Source: Pseudarthrobacter albicanus (GTDB lineage Bacteria > Actinomycetota > Actinomycetes > Actinomycetales > Micrococcaceae). From it: DNA of 35,645 nt. Made by a program: the position numbers and the translations under genes. The stretch lies in contig NZ_JAGPOT010000065.1 of assembly GCF_018224015.1 (NCBI RefSeq), positions 1 to 35,645 on the forward strand. The letters run 5' to 3'. Positions 31,062 to 35,645 of the stretch are shown here, piece after piece (the stretch's first letter is position 1; every line of letters starts with the position of its first letter). The notes beneath the pieces are model-generated. The model was not told the origin of the DNA, searched no databases, and saw nothing but the letters and a program-made list of their open reading frames with translations.

Positions 31062-31796
31062 TCAGCTGGCGTAGCGTTCCGCGAAGTTGCGCAGGATCTT
31101 CATCGGCTCCGTCGCGCTGAACGTCCGGGCGTTCTCCATGAGCATTTCGGCCGATTCGGGCGGAAAATATCCGGCGTGGCGGTAGATGTCGATCCGGGTG
31201 ACCAGCCCTTCGGCGTCGAGCTCCGGGTGGAACTGGGTGGCGTACAGGTTGCTCTTGATCCGGAACATCTGCACCGGGCAGGCGGCAGAGCTTGCCAGCA
31301 GCACCGCGTGCGCGGGCAGGACGGTGCAGGCCTCCTTGTGACCGGTGAAGGCCGTGAAGTGCTCCGGCATTCCCTTCAGGAGGGGATCCTGCATCCCCTC
31401 CGGCGTCAGGCTGATCGTCACGCCGCCAAGCCCTTCGCCGTAGGTCCTGTCAATCACCGCGCCCTGGTGCAGGCCCAGCGTCCCGACCCCGTAGCAGGCG
31501 CCCAGGAACGGGAAATCCTCGGCCACGATCCGGTCCAGCAGCGCGGCGAGTTCGCGTTCCACCCGGTGCTGGGCGGCGCTCTTCAGCCCGGGGGGATCGC
31601 TGGAGGTGTAGGGGCTTCCGCCCACAATCACCCCGGAATACTGCGTGAGGTCCAGCTCCGGGAGCGGTGCGGCTTCCATCCGGATCCGGTGCAGTTGCTC
31701 CGCCGCAAGCCCCGCGTAGCGCAGGTAGGCGCGGTATTCGTCCTCGGCGGCCCCGTCCTCGGCGCGCGAGGCGAGAAGCAGGAATGGCTTCACCAC
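31062..31796 (-). CDS. Class I glutamine amidotransferase-like protein
   Basis: 244 aa. The triad of a class I GATase is visible: nucleophile Cys101 in FLGACYGVG and His-x-Glu in ATQFHPELD. GVIVGGSPYTSSDPP marks the oxyanion region, as in GMP-synthase-like stand-alone amidotransferases (GuaA N-domain family, YLR126C type). A separate synthase domain is missing, so the amide acceptor is unknown; some relatives are gamma-glutamyl hydrolases acting on polyamine conjugates. The start is uncertain among closely spaced GTG codons (31808, 31796, 31793); I chose 31796, which gives MVKPFLLLASRAEDGAAEDEY. It is convergent with the MHS gene and 86 bases downstream of the carboxylase gene. Confidence 0.82.
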   Translation of the reverse strand: MVKPFLLLASRAEDGAAEDEYRAYLRYAGLAAEQLHRIRMEAAPLPELDLTQYSGVIVGGSPYTSSDPPGLKSAAQHRVERELAALLDRIVAEDFPFLGACYGVGTLGLHQGAVIDRTYGEGLGGVTISLTPEGMQDPLLKGMPEHFTAFTGHKEACTVLPAHAVLLASSAACPVQMFRIKSNLYATQFHPELDAEGLVTRIDIYRHAGYFPPESAEMLMENARTFSATEPMKILRNFAERYAS

Positions 31797-31882
31797 CCAA
31801 GTCTGCACGGGCCGGACGCAGTGCGCCAGAGGCGCGCCGCGCCCTGCGCCAGAGCAGTGCCGGGCCCGGCGCCAGGCCCGGT

Positions 31883-33745
31883 CTACTCCGCTGCGATGTC
31901 CTCGATCAGGGCGATCACGGCGCCGGCGGAGACGGTCGCGCCGGCAGCTGCCGAGAGCCCGGTCACGATTCCGGCCCGGTGCGCGGTGAGCGGCTGTTCC
32001 ATCTTCATCGCCTCAAGCACGACGACGAGGTCCCCCTCGGCGACGGTGTCGCCCTCGTCCACGGCCACCTTCACGATGGTGCCCTGCATCGGAGAGGTGA
32101 GCGCGTTGCCGCTGGCCGCCGCTGCCGCGCCGCCGGTGCGGGAACGCTTCTTCGCCTTGGCGGGCTTGGCGCCGCGGCCGCCGCCCGCGCCGGCCAGGGA
32201 ACCCAGCGACGCCGGCAGCACCACCTCAAGGCGCTTGCCGCCGACCTCGACGACGACGCGCTGGCGTTCGCCGGCGTCGTCCGCTTCAACGTCGGTGCCG
32301 GTGGGTGTCCACGCCGGGATGTCGTTGACGAAGGCGGTCTCGATCCAGCGGGTGTGGATCTTGAACGGGCCTTCGGCGGGAGCGAAGTCCGGGTTGGTGA
32401 CGACGGCCAGATCGAAGGGGATGACGGTGGGGATGCCCTCCACCACCATCTCCTCGAGGGCGCGGCGGGCGCGCTGGAGAGCCTGGGTACGGGTGGCGCC
32501 GGTGACGATCAGCTTGGAGAGCATCGAGTCGAAGTTGCCGCTGATGACGTCGCCCTGCTCCACCCCGGAATCGATGCGGACGCCGGGGCCGGTGGGGTTC
32601 AACAGCCGGGTGATGGTTCCCGGGGACGGCATGAAGTTCCGGCCCGGATCCTCGCCGGTGATGCGGAATTCGAACGAGTGGCCGCGGACCTCGGGATCGC
32701 CGTAGCCGAGCTCCTCGCCGCAGGCCAGCCGGAACTGCTCGCGGACCAGGTCGATCCCCGTGACTTCCTCGGAGACGCAGTGCTCCACCTGCAGGCGGGT
32801 GTTGACCTCGAGGAAGGAGATGGTGCCGTCCTGGCCCACGAGGAACTCGCAGGTGCCGGCGCCGAGGTAGCCGGCCTCCTTGAGGATGGCCTTGGAGGAT
32901 TCGTAGAGGCGGCGGTCCTGCTCTTCGGTCAGGAAGGGCGCCGGGGCCTCTTCGACGAGCTTCTGGTTGCGGCGCTGCAGCGAGCAGTCGCGGGTGGAGA
33001 TGACCACGACGTTGCCGTGCGCGTCGGCGAGGCACTGGGTCTCGACGTGGCGCGGGGCGTCCAGGAAGCGTTCGATGAAGCATTCGCCGCGGCCGAAGGC
33101 AGCGACGGCCTCACGCACGGCGGATTCGAACAGTTCGGGGATTTCCTCGCGGGTGCGGGCCACCTTGATGCCGCGGCCGCCGCCGCCGAAGGCCGCCTTG
33201 ATGGCGACCGGCAGGCCGAACTTGTCCACGAACTCGAGGATTTCCTCGGCGGATTCCACCGGGTCCGCCGTGCCGGGGACCTGCGGTGCGCCCACCTTCT
33301 CGGCGATGTGGCGGGCCTGGACCTTGTCGCCCAGGGCGGAGATCGCCGCGGGGGAGGGGCCTATCCAGGTGATGCCGGCGTCGATCACCCTGGCGGCGAA
33401 TTCGGCGTTCTCGGCCAGGAAGCCGTAGCCGGGATGGATGGCGTCGGCGCCGGCGCGGTGCGCCACCTCGATCAGCTTGTCCATCACGAGGTAGGACTCG
33501 GCGGCCGTGTTGCCTCCGAGCGCGTAGGCCTCGTCCGCCAGCTTGACGTGCAGTGCGTCGCGGTCCGGGTCCGCGTAGACCGCCACGGAGGCGATCCCCT
33601 CATCGCGTGCGGCGCGGATGATGCGTACGGCGATTTCGCCGCGGTTGGCGATCAACACCTTGCTCAGCCGGCGGGTGCCGGTGGCAGTTGCTGCCTGGGT
33701 TGATCGCTGCACGGGATTTGCGGACTGCTCCGAATTTGCTGACAA
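31883..33745 (-). CDS. Acetyl/propionyl-CoA carboxylase alpha chain (biotin carboxylase plus BCCP)
   Basis: 620 aa. Residues about 27-480 form the biotin carboxylase: [36 protein letters not shown], the ATP-grasp glycine loop [27 protein letters not shown] and [23 protein letters not shown] Gly/Ala/Lys-rich linker near 520-550 leads to a biotin carrier domain with the acceptor Lys581 in EAMKMEQP. It carboxylates biotin with bicarbonate and ATP to feed a beta-subunit making malonyl- or methylmalonyl-CoA; no beta subunit is in the window. The start is a TTG at 33745 with AAGGAGA four bases upstream, better than internal candidates. The next upstream gene is Maf, a common actinobacterial neighbour. 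Confidence 0.93.
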   Translation of the reverse strand: MSANSEQSANPVQRSTQAATATGTRRLSKVLIANRGEIAVRIIRAARDEGIASVAVYADPDRDALHVKLADEAYALGGNTAAESYLVMDKLIEVAHRAGADAIHPGYGFLAENAEFAARVIDAGITWIGPSPAAISALGDKVQARHIAEKVGAPQVPGTADPVESAEEILEFVDKFGLPVAIKAAFGGGGRGIKVARTREEIPELFESAVREAVAAFGRGECFIERFLDAPRHVETQCLADAHGNVVVISTRDCSLQRRNQKLVEEAPAPFLTEEQDRRLYESSKAILKEAGYLGAGTCEFLVGQDGTISFLEVNTRLQVEHCVSEEVTGIDLVREQFRLACGEELGYGDPEVRGHSFEFRITGEDPGRNFMPSPGTITRLLNPTGPGVRIDSGVEQGDVISGNFDSMLSKLIVTGATRTQALQRARRALEEMVVEGIPTVIPFDLAVVTNPDFAPAEGPFKIHTRWIETAFVNDIPAWTPTGTDVEADDAGERQRVVVEVGGKRLEVVLPASLGSLAGAGGGRGAKPAKAKKRSRTGGAAAAASGNALTSPMQGTIVKVAVDEGDTVAEGDLVVVLEAMKMEQPLTAHRAGIVTGLSAAAGATVSAGAVIALIEDIAAE

Positions 33746-33798
33746 GGCGTCTCCTTCTTTCCTTCAGGGAGCCTAGCGCGGTTTTGTGGGTTCCGCCG

Positions 33799-33826
33799 AT
33801 ATTACTTGCGGATTCCGCGCGTAAAG
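33799..33826 (-). promoter_or_regulatory. Promoter of the carboxylase alpha-chain gene
   Basis: CTTTAC (33826-33821) and TAATAT (33804-33799) on the minus strand are 16 bases apart, with five of six matches at -10. The start would fall near 33792, about 47 bases before the TTG codon. Confidence 0.45.
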
Positions 33827-33834
33827 CGCCCAAC

Positions 33835-33855
33835 CTTTGTAGGGAAGCTACAAAG
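33835..33855. promoter_or_regulatory. Palindrome CTTTGTA-N7-TACAAAG
   Basis: Perfect 7-bp arms with a seven-base spacer lie between the Maf stop and the carboxylase promoter, just upstream of its -35. It may be an operator for the carboxylase gene or a small stem that helps end the maf message. Confidence 0.45.
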
Positions 33856-33869
33856 AGCCGGGAAATCGC

Positions 33870-34556
33870 TCACTCTGCCCGAACGTCCGCGGGGTCAACG
33901 GCCCCGCCGGTCCACAGCTCGGTGATGCCCACCTTCGCCTGGGCGAGCAGCCCGCGGAGGGTGGAAATGGAGAGCCCGACGACGGCGTGCGGGTCGCCGT
34001 CGACCTTGCGGATGAAGGCCCCGCCGTAGCCGTCGATCGTGAAGGAGCCGGCGCACTGGAGCGGCTCGCCGGTGGCGATGTAGGTGTCGATTTCCGCTTC
34101 GGTCATCTCCATGAAGTGCACCTCCGCGGAGGAGACGGAGCCGAGCGTCGCACCGGAGCCGGTGGCGGCGGTACCGCCGGACCCGGTGTCGGTGTCGGTG
34201 TCGCGGCAGTCGACGAGCCAGTGCCCGGTGTGCAGAACGCCCATGCTGCCGCTCATCCTCAGCATCCGCTCCTTGGCGACGTCGGCCGTGTACGGCTTGC
34301 CGTGCGCCTGGCCGTCGAACTCGAACACGGAATCGCAGCCGATCACGAGGGCGCCCTCCGCCTCGGGCAGCGAGGCGACGGCCTCGGCCTTGGCGCGGGC
34401 CAGCAGGAGGGCGGTGTCATGCGGGTCGGTCACGCCGTAGCGGGCCTGGACGGCGTCCTCGTCCACGTCGGAGACGAGGACCTCGTGGGCGATGCCGGCG
34501 TGGCTCAGCAGTTTGGTGCGGGCGGGGGACTGGGAGGCAAGAATGAGGCGGGTCAC
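33870..34556 (-). CDS. maf: Maf-family nucleoside triphosphate pyrophosphatase
   Basis: 228 aa. LILASQSPARTKLL opens the protein (the Maf signature SxSPxR), the catalytic Asp75 lies in VIGCDSVFEFDG, HGKP follows, and the C-terminal half holds EIDTYIATGEPLQCAGSFTIDGYGGAFI and VVGLSISTLRGLL. Maf enzymes hydrolyse non-canonical or modified nucleoside triphosphates to monophosphates; sequence does not settle dTTP/UTP versus m7GTP preference. At 228 residues it is longer than the usual ~200 because of a Thr/Asp/Gly/Ser low-complexity insert (CRDTDTDTGSGGTAATGSG) coded by a GTGTCG repeat near 34187-34202. The GTG start at 34556 begins the signature and has no better rival. Confidence 0.9.
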   Translation of the reverse strand: MTRLILASQSPARTKLLSHAGIAHEVLVSDVDEDAVQARYGVTDPHDTALLLARAKAEAVASLPEAEGALVIGCDSVFEFDGQAHGKPYTADVAKERMLRMSGSMGVLHTGHWLVDCRDTDTDTGSGGTAATGSGATLGSVSSAEVHFMEMTEAEIDTYIATGEPLQCAGSFTIDGYGGAFIRKVDGDPHAVVGLSISTLRGLLAQAKVGITELWTGGAVDPADVRAE

Positions 34557-34582
34557 CGCTCCAGCCTAGTTCACCGCTGAAG

Positions 34583-34649
34583 AGCAACGCGGGGTCACTT
34601 ACGGCCCATCCGGCGGGGGATTATGGGCGCGAAGTGACCCCGCGTTGCT
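34583..34649. repeat. 67-bp palindromic intergenic repeat
   Basis: The perfect 18-base arms AGCAACGCGGGGTCACTT (34583-34600) and its complement (34632-34649) enclose an inner stem GCCCAT (34604-34609) / ATGGGC (34623-34628). The whole can fold into one long interrupted hairpin. It lies between divergent genes, so it is not simply a terminator; I believe the same element recurs in Arthrobacter-type genomes, but that is from memory and unverified here. Confidence 0.8.
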
Positions 34650-34730
34650 TCCACCGGGCGGGGACTGCAGGGCGCTGACCCGCGCTGGACGCCGGCGCCG
34701 CACGGCGACATCTCCAGCGGATCCTCGGGC

Positions 34731-34746
34731 TAATACTGTCGGAGGT
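34731..34746 (+). promoter_or_regulatory. -10 element and purine-rich site before the DUF222 gene
   Basis: TAATAC (34731-34736) is a good -10 and is followed by GGAGGT (34741-34746). The GGAGGT is about 18 bases from the ATG at 34765, too far for ideal ribosome binding, so its role in translation is unclear. No strong -35 is visible. Confidence 0.4.
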
Positions 34747-34764
34747 GCCTGATTAACTTGGCTC

Positions 34765-35645
34765 ATGAACGGCAATCAGGAGCCGGAATCGGCTCCGGCG
34801 GTATCGGAAGGTATGGCGGTCAGAAACCTGGCCGGCTCCCTGGCCAGCTCCCTGGCTGCCGTCCGGCCGTGCGGGGACGGTGCAGGGCTGATCGCCCAGT
34901 TGCGGGAGCTGGAGGATTTGAAGTCCGCCGCGGCGGCGGCGCAGGCCCGGATCGCCGTGGCCTTCGATGCCCTGGAGCGCCGCGCCCAGGCCTGCGCGGG
35001 GGTGCCCGCGGCGGAGCTGGGAAAAGGCGTCGGGGCGCAGATCGCCCTGGCCCGGCGGGAATCCCCGTCCCGCTGGGGCCGGCTGCTGGGCCTGGCGAAG
35101 GCACTCGTGACGGAGATGCCGCGGACGCTGGCCGCGCTGGCCGCCGGGGACCTGAACGAATGGCGCGCCACGCTCCTGGTCCGCGAGACGGCGTGCCTGT
35201 CCGCCGCGGACCGGGCCGCCGTGGACGGGGAGCTCGCCGCGGACACCGGCACGTTCACCGGCGCCGGGGACCGTGCGGTCACGGCCGCGGCCCGCGCCGC
35301 GGCGTACCGGAGGGACCCGCGCCCGGTCGCGGACCGGGCCGCCCACGCGGCCACGGACCGGCATGTCAGCCTCCGCCCGGCGCCGGATACCATGACGTAC
35401 CTGACCGCGCTGCTCCCGGCCAGGGAGGGCGTCGCGGTCTACACGGCCCTGAACGGGCACGCCGCGGCCCTGCGCTCCGGCGGGGACCCCCGCTCCCGCG
35501 GGCAGCTCATGGCCGATGCCCTGGTCGAGCGGGTCACCGGGACCCCCGGCGGGATCACCGGGGTCCAGATCCAGCTCGTCATGACCGACCGGACCCTGTT
35601 CCAGGGCGACAGCGAACCGGCCCGGCTCCCCGGCTACGGCATCGT
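34765..35645 (+). CDS. DUF222-domain protein, probably an HNH endonuclease (3' end cut by window)
   Basis: 293 residues are visible before the window ends. The sequence is the N-terminal DUF222 (13E12-repeat) region: [80 protein letters not shown], and further on [14 protein letters not shown]. Such proteins typically end in an HNH nuclease domain, which would lie outside this window and is therefore not seen. They occur in many near-identical copies in Mycobacterium and Arthrobacter genomes and may be part of mobile or diversifying gene sets. The ATG at 34765 is the first in frame; an ATG at 34813 is an alternative start. Function unknown. Confidence 0.85.
   Translation, partial: MNGNQEPESAPAVSEGMAVRNLAGSLASSLAAVRPCGDGAGLIAQLRELEDLKSAAAAAQARIAVAFDALERRAQACAGVPAAELGKGVGAQIALARRESPSRWGRLLGLAKALVTEMPRTLAALAAGDLNEWRATLLVRETACLSAADRAAVDGELAADTGTFTGAGDRAVTAAARAAAYRRDPRPVADRAAHAATDRHVSLRPAPDTMTYLTALLPAREGVAVYTALNGHAAALRSGGDPRSRGQLMADALVERVTGTPGGITGVQIQLVMTDRTLFQGDSEPARLPGYGI

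Noticed and set aside
31667..33703. Open frame of 678 codons opposite the carboxylase and amidotransferase genes
   Set aside because: It spans two real genes and their gap on the other strand and has only compositional bias; both opposing genes have intact catalytic motifs.

Overview
The window is GC-rich, densely coded DNA with GTG and TTG starts and several apparently leaderless promoters. Gene content points to a Micrococcaceae actinobacterium close to Arthrobacter or Pseudarthrobacter: a HemD fused to a winged helix, a purine nucleoside phosphorylase next to an LpdA-type quinone reductase, a biotin carboxylase next to Maf, and a DUF222 protein. The genus is inferred from gene style and order, not from a marker gene. 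I found no rRNA, tRNA, CRISPR array, integrase or transposase.

Layout. (1) 1-5464, nitrite reduction and siroheme: hemD-wHTH, a siroheme-type uroporphyrinogen-III methyltransferase and nirB run leftward as a tight operon, and nirD diverges from nirB across a 257-bp control region. (2) 5491-11003, housekeeping: phosphohexomutase, an Rrf2 regulator, purine nucleoside phosphorylase, an LpdA-like flavoprotein and a hypothetical protein. (3) 11004-12256, a small accessory patch: a strong hairpin, an HhH-like hypothetical gene, a 307-bp duplicate of the 3' end of lpdA, and a nested palindrome. (4) 12257-20507, a leftward catabolic operon: a branched-chain-amino-acid-type ABC transporter (livK-livG-livF-livH-livM), a zinc alcohol dehydrogenase and an aldehyde dehydrogenase. 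A cupin-type XRE regulator sits upstream, and two direct repeats overlap the start of the predicted livK transcript. livK carries a one-base frameshift. (5) 20576-23952, accessory: an acidic hypothetical protein, then a divergent pair that looks AT-richer than its surroundings, namely a coiled-coil GIY-YIG (T5orf172-like) protein and a TIR-domain protein. This is the best candidate for an uncharacterised defence system. (6) 24034-29220, nitrate assimilation: narK-nasA-nasB in one leftward operon. (7) 29508-35645: an MHS-type transporter behind tandem palindromic operators, a class I amidotransferase, the acyl-CoA carboxylase alpha chain, Maf, a long palindrome, and the 5' part of a DUF222 gene cut by the window end.

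How it fits together. Regions 1 and 6 form one pathway: NarK imports nitrate, NasA with NasB reduces it to nitrite, and NirB/NirD reduce nitrite to ammonium using siroheme, for which the methyltransferase and HemD supply early steps. The two halves are separated by about 19 kb of unrelated genes. Region 4 probably takes up a small organic compound and oxidises an alcohol through an aldehyde to an acid; the aromatic-alcohol-like dehydrogenase class hints at a benzyl-type substrate, but this is inference.
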